Assembly (NCBI RefSeq): GCF_900141875.1
Contig: NZ_FQZE01000025.1
Span: forward strand, 1 to 64,000
From: Tangfeifania diversioriginum
Lineage (GTDB): Bacteria > Bacteroidota > Bacteroidia > Bacteroidales > Prolixibacteraceae
Direction of reading: 5' to 3'
DNA length: 64,000 nt
The translations under genes and the position numbers were made by a program. This document shows positions 17,077-25,064 of this stretch, one piece after another. The stretch's first letter is position 1, and each line of letters opens with the position of its first letter. A model generated the notes under the pieces. The model was not told where the DNA came from. It did not search any database and was given only the letters and a program-made list of their open reading frames with translations.

Positions 17077-17811
17077 ATGAAACAATTTGAAAAAGAAGAG
17101 ATGAAAAACGAAACTGTATCGAATAAGAGGATTTTGTTTGGGTTGTTTTTGATAGCCCTGGGCGTGTTCTGGATTTTAGTGAAACTGGATGTTATTCCTG
17201 ATACCTGGAACGATGTCCTTATTTCATGGAAAATGCTGCTCATTGGGATTGGTGTATTTTCAATGATTGGCGGAAACCGAACATCTGGTACTATTCTGAT
17301 TGTTATCGGTGGTTTTTTTATGATTCCGGATATCGTTCAAATTCCCTATGAACTGCGTCGTATTGGCTGGCCTTTGCTGATTATCGGAATTGGTGTTGCC
17401 CTCCTGCTTACTTATCGAAAGGGCACTCAAATCCCGCAAAACCTCAATGGGAATCAGTGTTCGGTTGATTATTTCGATGACTTTGTGATTTTTGGTGGCA
17501 GGGAAGTATTTGTGAATTCCAATAACTTTCTGGGTGGAAAAATAACCTCCATTTTTGGCGGGGCCGAATACGATCTGCGTCAGTCGAGATTATCTGAAAA
17601 CGGAGCAGTGATTGAATCGGTTTGCGTTTTTGGCGGCAGCGGGTTTAAGGTTCCTCCCGACTGGTCGGTGAAAAATGAAGTTACTGCCATTTTTGGTGCT
17701 TTTGAAGACAAAAGGGGAATGACCGCCCACGACGTGGTAACCGACAACTCAAAAACATTGGTAATTAGAGGATTTTGTGCTTTTGGCGGCGTAGAAGTGA
17801 AATATCAGTAA
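17077..17811 (+). CDS. LiaF-like membrane protein with cell-wall-active antibiotic response domain
   Basis: 244-aa protein. Four N-terminal membrane segments (about residues 18-120) resemble the preceding gene. They are followed by a soluble beta-helical C-terminal domain with the repeated FGG pattern (VIFGGREVF, SIFGGAEYD, CVFGGSG, IFGAFED, CAFGGVEVKY) typical of the LiaF C-terminal/DUF2154 family. In Firmicutes LiaF inhibits a sensor kinase under non-stress conditions; here a LytS-type kinase lies directly downstream, so a similar regulatory role is a reasonable inference. ATG 17077 is used; ATG 17101 is also possible, and TTG 17062 is unlikely. Confidence 0.8.
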   Translation: MKQFEKEEMKNETVSNKRILFGLFLIALGVFWILVKLDVIPDTWNDVLISWKMLLIGIGVFSMIGGNRTSGTILIVIGGFFMIPDIVQIPYELRRIGWPLLIIGIGVALLLTYRKGTQIPQNLNGNQCSVDYFDDFVIFGGREVFVNSNNFLGGKITSIFGGAEYDLRQSRLSENGAVIESVCVFGGSGFKVPPDWSVKNEVTAIFGAFEDKRGMTAHDVVTDNSKTLVIRGFCAFGGVEVKYQ

Positions 17812-17848
17812 ATTCGCCTTTACTGAATTTACATTGTAGAAACCATTT

Positions 17849-18898
17849 ATGAATTTTAAACATCCTTTTTTATCAAAACCCCGGTTGGTAATCTATTATT
17901 TGCTTTTTTGGATTGCCACCGGAATCGCTACAGTTCTTTTAAAATGGTATTCATTTAATGTTGAACCCGGAACTGCTGCTGTTGAATTTTTTGCACTCCC
18001 GTTTTTGTTTGCCATTATAGGCACGGCAATCTGGTATGTAATTAAATTTTCAACCCTCGAAAACAACAGTGTGCCCCGGGTAATTCTTTCACATTTTATT
18101 GCAGCTACTATTATTGTTCTGGTTTGGCTCTACATCGGCGTTGTTTTCATCAAGCTGCTCCATCCGCAATCATCAGTTTATATCGATAACCGCATTCCTA
18201 TAAATATTTTTATGGGATACGCCTTCTACGTTATTTATGTGGTATTTTTTTATGCCGTTAATTACTACGAAGGTTTTAAAGAAAAATTACGCAACGAAGG
18301 TAAACTGAAAGGATTGGTAAAAGAGGCTGAGTTGCATGCCCTTAAATCGCAAATTAACCCGCATTTTTTATTCAACAGCCTAAACAGCATTTCATCTTTA
18401 ACCATGGCCGACCCGGTGAAAGCGCAGGAAATGGTTATCAACCTGTCGAACCTGATGCGCTATTCACTGAAACATGATCAGGTTGAAAAAGTGCCTTTTC
18501 GCGAGGAGCTGAAAAACAACAAACTTTACATGCAGATTGAAAAAGTAAGGTTTGGTAAAAAACTCAATCCGGTTTTTGAAGTGGATGAAGCGTGCCTCGA
18601 TGCCGAAATCCCCAACATGATTTTACAGCCTCTTTACGAAAATGCCATCAAGTATGGTGTTTACGAAGCAACCGAACCGATTGACATTGTTACGCGTTGC
18701 AAAATGAAAGATAATATGCTAGAGGTGGTCATTCAAAATAATTACGACCCGGAAGCACTTAGTAAACGCGGCGAAGGAATAGGATTGCGCAACATCCGCG
18801 ACCGCTTGCAAATTATTTACAACAATCCGCTTTTAATGAAAGTGGAAGACAACAAAACAGATTTTAAAGTAACTTTGGCAATTCCACAAAAAAATTAA
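17849..18898 (+). CDS. LytS-family sensor histidine kinase
   Basis: 349-aa membrane kinase. Four hydrophobic segments occupy roughly residues 12-145. They are followed by a His_kinase domain with the phosphoacceptor motif SQINPHFLFNSLNS (about residue 170) and an HATPase region containing NMILQPLYENAIKYG and the G-box GEGIGLRNIRDRL. This 5TM/LytS class lacks periplasmic ligand domains and pairs with LytTR regulators. The cognate regulator starts 2 bp after its stop codon. The upstream LiaF-like genes suggest an envelope-stress sensing module. Confidence 0.92.
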   Translation: MNFKHPFLSKPRLVIYYLLFWIATGIATVLLKWYSFNVEPGTAAVEFFALPFLFAIIGTAIWYVIKFSTLENNSVPRVILSHFIAATIIVLVWLYIGVVFIKLLHPQSSVYIDNRIPINIFMGYAFYVIYVVFFYAVNYYEGFKEKLRNEGKLKGLVKEAELHALKSQINPHFLFNSLNSISSLTMADPVKAQEMVINLSNLMRYSLKHDQVEKVPFREELKNNKLYMQIEKVRFGKKLNPVFEVDEACLDAEIPNMILQPLYENAIKYGVYEATEPIDIVTRCKMKDNMLEVVIQNNYDPEALSKRGEGIGLRNIRDRLQIIYNNPLLMKVEDNKTDFKVTLAIPQKN

Positions 18899-18900
18899 CC

Positions 18901-19650
18901 ATGCAGGAGAAACTAAAAACCATTATTGTTGAAGATGAAGAACTGGCCCGAAACCTGTTGAAAACATTCCTGAAAGAGATTGAAACTATTGAACTTGTAG
19001 CAGAATGTGAAAATGGTTTCGAGGGGGTGAAAATGATTAACGAACTGAAACCTGACCTGGTTTTCCTGGATATTCAGATGCCAAAAATTACCGGTTTTGA
19101 AATGCTGGAATTGCTCGACCATAAACCACACATTATTTTTGCCACAGCCTACGACCAGTACGCCATTAAAGCGTTTGAATACAATGCTGCCGATTACCTG
19201 CTGAAACCTTATTCCAGGGAACGACTGAAGGAAGCCATCGAAAAGGTGGCAGAGCGGATTGAAAGCGAAGGCAGTGTTTCCGACGTTGCCGAAAAAATGA
19301 GCGAGTACCCGAAAGGGGAGTACCTCGACCGTATTGTGGTTAAAGACCGCCATAAAATAAACATCATTCCTGCAAGCGATGTGCGTTTTATTGAGTCGAT
19401 GGACGATTATGTAATGATTTACACCCAAAACGGGCGCCACATGAAACAGCAAACCATGAAGTATTTCGAAAGCGCGCTCGACCCCAAAAATTTTATCCGC
19501 ATCCACCGCTCCTATATTGTTAAAGTCGATGAAATCAACGAAATTCAGCAGTACGAAAAGGAATCGTACATTGTTATTCTGCACGACAAAACAAAGCTGA
19601 AAGTGAGCAAAAACGGGTATAAAAATTTGAAGGATATTCTTAATTTTTAA
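18901..19650 (+). CDS. LytTR-family response regulator
   Basis: 249-aa regulator. Receiver domain (about 1-120) has the acidic pair EDE near the N terminus, phosphoacceptor Asp57 in VFLDIQMPK, TAYD, and the Lys of DYLLKP. The LytTR DNA-binding domain (about 140-249) is marked by DRIVVKDRHKINIIP, FIRIHRSYIV and KLKVSKNGYKNLKDIL. It is translationally linked to the LytS-type kinase (2-bp gap). Target genes are unknown; the linked LiaF-like genes are candidates. Confidence 0.94.
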   Translation: MQEKLKTIIVEDEELARNLLKTFLKEIETIELVAECENGFEGVKMINELKPDLVFLDIQMPKITGFEMLELLDHKPHIIFATAYDQYAIKAFEYNAADYLLKPYSRERLKEAIEKVAERIESEGSVSDVAEKMSEYPKGEYLDRIVVKDRHKINIIPASDVRFIESMDDYVMIYTQNGRHMKQQTMKYFESALDPKNFIRIHRSYIVKVDEINEIQQYEKESYIVILHDKTKLKVSKNGYKNLKDILNF

Positions 19651-19688
19651 GGAATTGCATTATATTGCACCTGTAAAAAAAGAGTGTT

Positions 19689-20357
19689 ATGGGTGTTTTT
19701 GTCGCAATAGTAATTTTAATCTTCTGGCTGGGGCATTTGCTTTATTCCCTTTTTTTTGTTGAACCCGATTTACTGTCGCCCTTTTTTTACCTTCACATTT
19801 TAATTCAGGCCTATTTATATACCGGGCTTTTTATTACAGCCCACGATTCTATGCACGGCACTGTTGCAAAAAGCAGAAGGCTGAACAATTTTATCGGGCA
19901 CCTTTCAACCACACTTTTTGCATTTTTATCGTACAATGTTTTACGTAAAAAACACTACCAGCACCACCGTTTTCCCGGAACCGAAAAAGACCCTGACTTC
20001 TCACCCCGGAGCAATAATTTTTTTGTGTGGTGGTTTGTGTTCATGAAAAATTACGTTACCTGGTGGCAGATTCTTTTGATGGCTATTGCTTTTAATGTGT
20101 TGCTCATTTGGTTTTCCGAAATTCAGTTAATTGCCTTCTGGGTAATTCCAGCAATCCTGGCCACTTTTCAGCTCTTTTTTTTCGGTACTTATTTGCCACA
20201 TCGCCGTCCGCATTCCCGCGATATGGAACCGCACAAATCGCGCACCCAGCGTAAAAATCACCTGTGGGCAATGCTTTCGTGCTACTTTTTCGGGTACCAC
20301 CACGAGCACCACGAATCACCCACAACTCCCTGGTGGCAGTTATACAAATCGAAATAA
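19689..20357 (+). CDS. Beta-carotene ketolase (CrtW)-like membrane di-iron enzyme
   Basis: 222-aa integral membrane protein of the fatty-acid desaturase/hydroxylase superfamily. The histidine boxes are HDSMH (about residue 53), HYQHHR (about 92) and YHHEHH (about 201), with FGTYLPHR between. The closing PTTPWWQLY closely resembles the C terminus of CrtW carotenoid 4-ketolases, and the length is near CrtW. Such enzymes add keto groups to beta-ionone rings. No other carotenoid gene is adjacent, so a different lipid substrate remains possible. The gene follows the LytTR regulator by 38 bp; TATATTGC upstream is a weak -7 match. Confidence 0.72.
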   Translation: MGVFVAIVILIFWLGHLLYSLFFVEPDLLSPFFYLHILIQAYLYTGLFITAHDSMHGTVAKSRRLNNFIGHLSTTLFAFLSYNVLRKKHYQHHRFPGTEKDPDFSPRSNNFFVWWFVFMKNYVTWWQILLMAIAFNVLLIWFSEIQLIAFWVIPAILATFQLFFFGTYLPHRRPHSRDMEPHKSRTQRKNHLWAMLSCYFFGYHHEHHESPTTPWWQLYKSK

Positions 20358-20365
20358 TAAATGGA

Positions 20366-20400
20366 CACAAAAAAAGCAGTCTGAACTTTCAGACTGCTTT
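20366..20400 (-). terminator. Terminator of tRNA-His
   Basis: Perfect 12-bp stem AAAGCAGTCTGA/TCAGACTGCTTT with a 4-nt loop. On the minus strand it is followed by a run of T. It also lies between the convergent ketolase gene and the tRNA and may act on both. Confidence 0.85.
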
Positions 20401-20410
20401 GAAAAAGTGG

Positions 20411-20485
20411 GGTGGAAGACCGGATTTGAACCGGCGACCTCTGGAACCACAATCCAGCGTTCTAACCAACTGAACTACATCCACC
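20411..20485 (-). tRNA. tRNA-His(GTG)
   Basis: 75 nt on the minus strand counting the encoded G-1 and its partner C73. Anticodon stem CTGGA/TCCAG with loop TTGTGGT (anticodon GTG). Acceptor GTGGATG/CTTCCAC has one T-T mismatch. T-arm GTTCAAATC. Confidence 0.95.
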
Positions 20486-20501
20486 ATTTATTTTGCGGGT
20501 G

Positions 20502-20534
20502 CAAATATAATATTTTATTCGTTTGAAGTCCAAA
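20502..20534 (-). promoter_or_regulatory. tRNA-His promoter
   Basis: Minus-strand TTTG (20531-20534), a 21-bp spacer, and TATATTTG (20502-20509). A complete Bacteroidota promoter 16 bp upstream of the tRNA. Confidence 0.7.
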
Positions 20535-20640
20535 AAAAGAGAACGAATTAATGTCATAATATATTCGAGTGTTATTTTAACCGGACCTGTTCTCGCTGAA
20601 CTTAATTTGCAGATTATTCGGGATGACCATTTTTTTTGGG

Positions 20641-20648
20641 TAATTTTG
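20641..20648 (+). promoter_or_regulatory. -7 box of the PfkB sugar kinase gene
   Basis: TAATTTTG, perfect TAnnTTTG match, 16 bp upstream of the ATG at 20665, implying a very short leader. Confidence 0.5.
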
Positions 20649-20664
20649 AAGCAAACTTCTGATT

Positions 20665-21573
20665 ATGAAAGGGAATAGTTTTAAAAATATAATGTGTTTT
20701 GGCGAAATGCTTTGGGACATGCTTCCCTCGGGCAAAAAACCAGGAGGCGCCCCCGTGAATGTGGCCGTTCATTTAAAACGGCTGGGGCTCAGTCCTGTGG
20801 TTGTTAGCCGCGTTGGCAACGACCGGCAGGGAACAGAGCTCAAGGAGTTTTTGGGGAGTTCGGGATTGGATACCCGGTTGGTTTCTGTTGATGAAAAATT
20901 GCCAACCAGCGAAGTGCTCGTAACCCTCGACGACGAAAAAAATGCCACTTATGAAATTTGCGAACCCGTTGCGTGGGATAACATCCTGCCCTCGAAAGAG
21001 CTGGAGAAAAAAGCAGCGCGTTCCGATTTGATTGTTTTCGGCAGCCTTGCACAGCGTAATACCACTACCCGAGAAACACTTTTTAATTTGCTGAAAACCA
21101 TAAATTCAACCCGCTTGCTGGACGTTAACCTCCGTCCGCCCTACGATGCGCCTGAACTTGTGCAGGAATTGCTTCGCCTTTCGGATTTTGTTAAGCTGAA
21201 CGACAGCGAGTTGCAGCAAATTGCGTTGTGGAACCAGGTGTTTGGAAATGAAGAATATGTAATGCGCTGGCTGGCTTCCTTTTATAATTGCAGTGTTGTT
21301 TGCGTAACCCGTGGTGCAAATGGAGCAGCCTTGCTGATAAACGATAAATTCTACGAACACCCCGGGTTTAATGTGGAAGCAGTTGATACGGTAGGTGCCG
21401 GCGATGCATTTCTGGCGGCGTTAATTTCAAGCCTTTCAAAAAATCAAACGCCGCAGGAATCAGTGGAATTTGCATGCGCTGTGGGAGCGTTTGTGGCATC
21501 AAAAAATGGGGCTGTTCCGCAATATTCAGAAAGTGACATCAATAAATTTTTGAATAAAAAAGAAGAAAGTTAA
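20665..21573 (+). CDS. PfkB-family carbohydrate kinase (fructokinase-like)
   Basis: 302-aa ribokinase-fold kinase. The N-terminal signature FGEMLWDMLPSGKKPGGAP with VNVAVHLKRLG and the C-terminal PfkB signature DTVGAGDAFLAALI (catalytic Asp in GAGD) are both present. Length and the opening resemble fructokinases of this family, which phosphorylate the sugar with ATP in the cytosol. Substrate is not determined. The gene is monocistronic, 85 bp upstream of a GIN-domain lipoprotein gene. A second PfkB kinase in the window (at 40.7 kb) belongs to the heptose kinase branch. Confidence 0.88.
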   Translation: MKGNSFKNIMCFGEMLWDMLPSGKKPGGAPVNVAVHLKRLGLSPVVVSRVGNDRQGTELKEFLGSSGLDTRLVSVDEKLPTSEVLVTLDDEKNATYEICEPVAWDNILPSKELEKKAARSDLIVFGSLAQRNTTTRETLFNLLKTINSTRLLDVNLRPPYDAPELVQELLRLSDFVKLNDSELQQIALWNQVFGNEEYVMRWLASFYNCSVVCVTRGANGAALLINDKFYEHPGFNVEAVDTVGAGDAFLAALISSLSKNQTPQESVEFACAVGAFVASKNGAVPQYSESDINKFLNKKEES

Positions 21574-21658
21574 AAAATGTGCATGTTTTTTGTAACAAAC
21601 TGTGAAGTTCAGAGTCTTGTATTATTAACAGAAACAACAGAAAACAATTTAATTCGCC

Positions 21659-22381
21659 ATGAAACCAATTAATCAGATTATTGCTCTGGCTTCAATTGCT
21701 ATGTTATTTTTTACCACAGGGTGCATCAACGAACTGTTGGTGGATGGTAACGGCATTTCGGCCACCGAAGCGAGGATTACGCCCGACTTTTCAAAAATAA
21801 AATCAGAAGGAGAATTCGATATACATATAACTCACGGAAATGAATTTGATATACTGGTTGAAGCCGAATCGAACCTGATTCAATACATTGAAACAGATGT
21901 AAGCGGGAATACGCTACGGATTCATACCCGCGGGCTGCGTGATTTGAAAAACAGTCTGCCCATGGAAATTTTTATTACTGTTCCTTTTATTGAAGAGATT
22001 AAGCAAAGTGGATCGGGGACTATTACAACAGATTTTTTTGAAGGGAATCATTTTGAGTTTGTCATTTCAGGTTCGGGTAGTATTGAAACAGCAATTGATG
22101 CAAACTCCGTGGACGGGATGATCTCCGGTTCGGGGGCTTTATTTGTTTCAGGCACAGCAAAATCAGCTGATTTTGTAATTAGTGGTTCAGGACAAATCGA
22201 TGCCTGGGACATGGAACTTCAAAGCTGCGAGGCAACAATTTCCGGTTCGGGCAGCATGTGGTTAACTGTTGAACAATTTCTGAAAGCAATTATTTCGGGC
22301 AGCGGAAGTGTATATTATTCCGGAACTCCCGAAATTGAAACACGCATTTCGGGTTCAGGAAATATATTTAATGAAAATTGA
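21659..22381 (+). CDS. GIN-domain (DUF2807) lipoprotein
   Basis: 240-aa lipoprotein with lipobox FFTTGC (Cys22). The mature part is a head GIN domain, a right-handed beta-helix in which the motif SGSG recurs seven times at 18-20-residue intervals (QSGSGT, ISGSGS, ISGSGA, ISGSGQ, ISGSGS, ISGSGS, ISGSGN). The family was originally annotated as a putative autotransporter adhesin head, but in Bacteroidota the proteins are envelope lipoproteins of unknown role. The ladder of glycine/serine turns gives the DNA a repetitive look, but it is protein-level repetition. Confidence 0.88.
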   Translation: MKPINQIIALASIAMLFFTTGCINELLVDGNGISATEARITPDFSKIKSEGEFDIHITHGNEFDILVEAESNLIQYIETDVSGNTLRIHTRGLRDLKNSLPMEIFITVPFIEEIKQSGSGTITTDFFEGNHFEFVISGSGSIETAIDANSVDGMISGSGALFVSGTAKSADFVISGSGQIDAWDMELQSCEATISGSGSMWLTVEQFLKAIISGSGSVYYSGTPEIETRISGSGNIFNEN

Positions 22382-22412
22382 GTAAATTGCGCTGTATTTA
22401 AGAATAACTTCC

Positions 22413-22922
22413 ATGAAACGAATTTTGGTAATAGCAGCTTTTTTACTTTTCTCCGGTTTGCTCTTTGGACAGGGATTTAACCAGGCTGTTGGCATACGCG
22501 GAGGTATTTTTAATCCCGGGATTGAATACCGTTATTATCTCAACGATTCACAATCGTTAAAAGCATTGCTCAGTAACCGGTATGCAAATGATTTGCGCGG
22601 CTTGCAACTACATGCACTCACCGAGTTTTACGAATACGATTTGTTTGACTTCTCGTACCAACTTGTTGTTTATTATGGATTTGGGGTGCATGTAGGCTAT
22701 GAAAGCTGGGATGTGTTAAAAACCAGCAACAACGCAAGCTGGTACGATACAAAAACAGCTTTTGTAACCGGTGTCGATGGTTTGGTGGGAGCAGAATATC
22801 TTTTTTACGATTTCCCGGTTACCGCAGGGTTGGAAATAAAACCTTATATCGATGTTTTTGGGAAAAGAGGCATAGGCATTCAGATTTTCGATATCGCTTT
22901 TACAATTAAATATCTTTTTTAG
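22413..22922 (+). CDS. Small outer-membrane beta-barrel protein, uncharacterised
   Basis: 169-aa exported protein. Signal peptide MKRILVIAAFLLFSGLLFGQ is followed by alternating hydrophobic/polar strands (YQLVVYYGFGVHVGYESW; VTAGLEIKPYIDVF) and ends IKYLF with a terminal Phe, the usual signature of a BAM-inserted small barrel. No specific family is recognised. It starts 31 bp after the GIN lipoprotein and may share its transcript. A bidirectional hairpin separates it from the IS element. Confidence 0.7.
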   Translation: MKRILVIAAFLLFSGLLFGQGFNQAVGIRGGIFNPGIEYRYYLNDSQSLKALLSNRYANDLRGLQLHALTEFYEYDLFDFSYQLVVYYGFGVHVGYESWDVLKTSNNASWYDTKTAFVTGVDGLVGAEYLFYDFPVTAGLEIKPYIDVFGKRGIGIQIFDIAFTIKYLF

Positions 22923-22960
22923 CTTTTTTTTGAGGGGTACAATCAGGTTTAAAATTCAAT

Positions 22961-22998
22961 GAAAAAAAACCGTGATTCAAAAGTATGAACCACGGTTT
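22961..22998 (-). terminator. Hairpin between the small barrel gene and the IS element
   Basis: Stem AAACCGTGATTCA/TGAACCACGGTTT (one mismatch), loop of 6 nt. On the minus strand it is followed by a run of T, so it can stop readthrough from the IS; on the plus strand the T-tract is poor. It lies just outside the IS left end, so it belongs to the host locus. Confidence 0.65.
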
Positions 22999-23020
22999 CA
23001 TTTATGTTGGAATTTATTTA

Positions 23021-23986
23021 TTGAATTAGGCACTTAAGCAATAATTTGTTTATACGTCACAGGTGGGGCGTTGACCATCCTGCTCAATAGGTTATCAAAA
23101 ATTCCTTCTTTCATAAAGCTACGGTTAAACCGGTAGCAGTATTCATCGATGTATGCTTGTAAATGTTCTACCTGGTGATGCATTCCTCTCAGCCAACCTT
23201 TGAAACCCATAATTGCCCTATGTAAGTCAGGAAAATTATTTCCTTTCTTCCCGGATTCAACTTGCAGTAGGTTACAGAATTCCTTTCGTAGAGGCTGATA
23301 TCCTCGCCATTTGTCGGTTTTTATACTGGCATCCTTTTCCAGTACCGATTCCAGGAATGTCCCCAGTTCTTTTGAATTGCTTTGTTTGATTACTTTTCCA
23401 TACATACGGCTTATACCTTTTCCCTTTCTTTCAATGGCAAATACAACCAGTTTCTTTTTGTTGTTTTTACGTCCTTTGGTTCCTTCTTCCTGCCCACCAA
23501 CCACAGTTTCATCGGCTTCGGCTTTTCCCTTAATTTTATGTCTGCCGCTACTTTTCATTGCTCGCATAACCTTTTGCTTGAAAGACCAGCAGGTTTTCTG
23601 TCTCAATCCAAGTTTCCTGCTCAGTTCTGTACTGCTGATTCCTTTCTTACTGGTGCTGACATAATAGACAATATAAAATGCTTTCAATATCGAAAACTTC
23701 AACTGGTGGAACAAAGTTCCGCTTGTGGGGGAAACTATTCGGTGGCAACTGGTAAACTGGCGGTCATATTTGCGCTTCCCCTTACAATAGTTGGTATGCC
23801 CACAATTTGGGCAAACAAAACCATTCCCCCATTTTAATTCAATGAGATATTCATAACAGGCATTTTCGTCAGCAAAACGCTCCTGAAACTCAAAAATCGT
23901 AAGGCTTTTAAATTTGTTCTCCATCTTTCATTACATTTTCCCCTAATTTAGCTACTTTTGATGTATTGACAAAATGCCTAATTCAA
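23021..23986 (-). mobile_element. Complete IS1595-family insertion sequence with 8-bp target duplication
   Basis: 966-bp element. Ends: TTGAATTAGGCA at 23021-23032 and its exact reverse complement at 23975-23986. The inverted match extends to 19 of 23 positions. Direct repeats TTTATTTA flank both ends (23013-23020 and 23987-23994), matching the 8-bp duplication known for IS1595. One intact transposase gene fills it. The right duplication ends 1 bp before the stop-codon triplet of the neighbouring isomerase-like gene, so that gene is intact. The preserved ends, duplication and ORF suggest recent, possibly active insertion. Confidence 0.9.
23034..23924 (-). CDS. IS1595-family transposase (ISXO2-like)
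   Basis: 296-aa transposase. An N-terminal zinc-ribbon-like region contains CPNCG (Cys38, Cys41) and SCHR (Cys60), but the usual fourth cysteine position appears to be Ile. A helix-turn-helix follows in ISSTELSRKLGLRQKTCW. The ISXO2-like catalytic domain has Asp in AEADETVVGG and Asp in KTDKWRGY, with a GFKGWLRGMHH segment before the C-terminal RFNR region. Length is normal, without frameshift. It occupies nearly the whole element between the inverted repeats. Confidence 0.93.
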   Translation of the reverse strand: MENKFKSLTIFEFQERFADENACYEYLIELKWGNGFVCPNCGHTNYCKGKRKYDRQFTSCHRIVSPTSGTLFHQLKFSILKAFYIVYYVSTSKKGISSTELSRKLGLRQKTCWSFKQKVMRAMKSSGRHKIKGKAEADETVVGGQEEGTKGRKNNKKKLVVFAIERKGKGISRMYGKVIKQSNSKELGTFLESVLEKDASIKTDKWRGYQPLRKEFCNLLQVESGKKGNNFPDLHRAIMGFKGWLRGMHHQVEHLQAYIDEYCYRFNRSFMKEGIFDNLLSRMVNAPPVTYKQIIA

Positions 23987-23995
23987 TTTATTTAT

Positions 23996-24871
23996 TTATT
24001 CGTAGAAATCTACATATTCAGCATTTTTCAAAAACTCAAGGCTTTTTTCAACGCTCACAATCGGTTCAAAGTTGTACTCTTCCACTTCTACAATTCCATA
24101 CCGGGCACCTGATTTTTCGCGTTCGGCAAAAAGCCGTTCGAAATCGATTTCGCCACTTGCGCCAACTTCTTCTTTATCTTTTATGTGCCAAAGTTCAAAT
24201 CTTCCGGGGTGTTCGTCAAAATAAGCAACCGGATCTTTTCCGCCCTCAATAATCCAGTATAAATCAAGCTGGAACATCACTTTTTCAGGATCGGTCAATT
24301 CGAGCATCCAGTCATAAACCGGCTTGCCTTCAAGTTCGGTTGTAAACTCGTTGGCGTGGTTGTGGTAACCAAAGCGAATGCCTTTTTGGTTGCATTTTTC
24401 ACCCACTGCATTAAAGTATTCGCAATAGCGTTTTAACCCGTCAAGGCTTTCGTAGCCTGTACCGCCCATCCAGGGCTGTACAATCCATTTTACTCCGGCT
24501 TCGGCATGGGCATCAATGCACTCATCCCACCAGGCCATTGTCTGATCCCAATTTTCTTCAGTGGGTACATCCTGTCCGGTATGGGAACCCAGGAACTGTA
24601 GTCCGTTGGTTTCGCAAACTTCTTTGAATTCTGCTGGCGACATGCCGTAAAACTTGCCATCGGCATAACCTGCCGCTTCCACAAATTTGTAGCCCATTTC
24701 GCCCACTTTGGCTACTGTTGCTTTGGCATCCTCATTCATGTCCTGGCGTACAGAGTATAGCTGCAAGCCAATGAATTTTTCCTCTGGCTGTGGGTCACAG
24801 GCACTGAAAACCTGTGTGATTAATGCTGCCATTCCGGCAAAAAATAAGAACCTGATTACTCCTTTTTTCAT
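23996..24871 (-). CDS. Exported sugar phosphate isomerase/epimerase-like lipoprotein
   Basis: 291-aa TIM-barrel protein of the xylose-isomerase-like AP-endonuclease-2 superfamily. It contains GLQLYSVRQDM, the metal-site-type segments FGYHNHANEF and MFQLDLYWI, and ELWHIKDK. Unlike cytosolic relatives it carries a lipoprotein signal ending VFSAC (Cys25), so it acts outside the inner membrane. Secreted members of this family in Bacteroidota often accompany DUF1080 and oxidoreductase genes in modified-sugar pathways. Substrate unknown. The start at 24871 is used (an adjacent ATG at 24874 is equivalent). The IS1595 element inserted 1 bp beyond its stop codon. Confidence 0.85.
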   Translation of the reverse strand: MKKGVIRFLFFAGMAALITQVFSACDPQPEEKFIGLQLYSVRQDMNEDAKATVAKVGEMGYKFVEAAGYADGKFYGMSPAEFKEVCETNGLQFLGSHTGQDVPTEENWDQTMAWWDECIDAHAEAGVKWIVQPWMGGTGYESLDGLKRYCEYFNAVGEKCNQKGIRFGYHNHANEFTTELEGKPVYDWMLELTDPEKVMFQLDLYWIIEGGKDPVAYFDEHPGRFELWHIKDKEEVGASGEIDFERLFAEREKSGARYGIVEVEEYNFEPIVSVEKSLEFLKNAEYVDFYE

Positions 24872-24912
24872 CATCTTTTTTTAGATTTTTATGGTTTATT
24901 AAAATTTTGATT

Positions 24913-24920
24913 CAAATTTA
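24913..24920 (-). promoter_or_regulatory. -7 box of the exported isomerase-like gene
   Basis: Minus-strand TAAATTTG, perfect match, 41 bp upstream of the start codon. No clear -33 element in the AT-rich DNA. Confidence 0.45.
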
Positions 24921-25035
24921 TTTAAATCTTTCTTTTATATGCCCAGATTAGGATAAGTTTTTTGGAAATGTGTGGTTTGCCAGGGCACAATTTATTCTTG
25001 CGGAAAAATGTAACCCGGGGACAAAAAAAATAGTT

Positions 25036-25051
25036 ATACCTTTGAAGGTAT
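25036..25051 (+). promoter_or_regulatory. MarR-type operator overlapping a -7 box
   Basis: ATACCTT-TG-AAGGTAT is a perfect 7-bp inverted repeat with a 2-bp centre. It overlaps the -7 box TACCTTTG (25037-25044) of the MarR-family gene starting at 25065. A repressor bound here would block RNA polymerase, so autoregulation is likely. Size and symmetry fit MarR operators. Confidence 0.6.
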
Positions 25052-25064
25052 TTACTATCTGATT

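Noticed and set aside
18913-19584. 223-codon antisense ORF under the LytTR regulator
   Set aside because: Shadow frame; sense strand has all receiver and LytTR motifs.
22020-22381. Regular GGTTCGGG-like DNA repetition, considered as a CRISPR or tandem repeat array
   Set aside because: The repetition follows the SGSG turns of the GIN-domain protein with variable codons; it is protein-level repetition.
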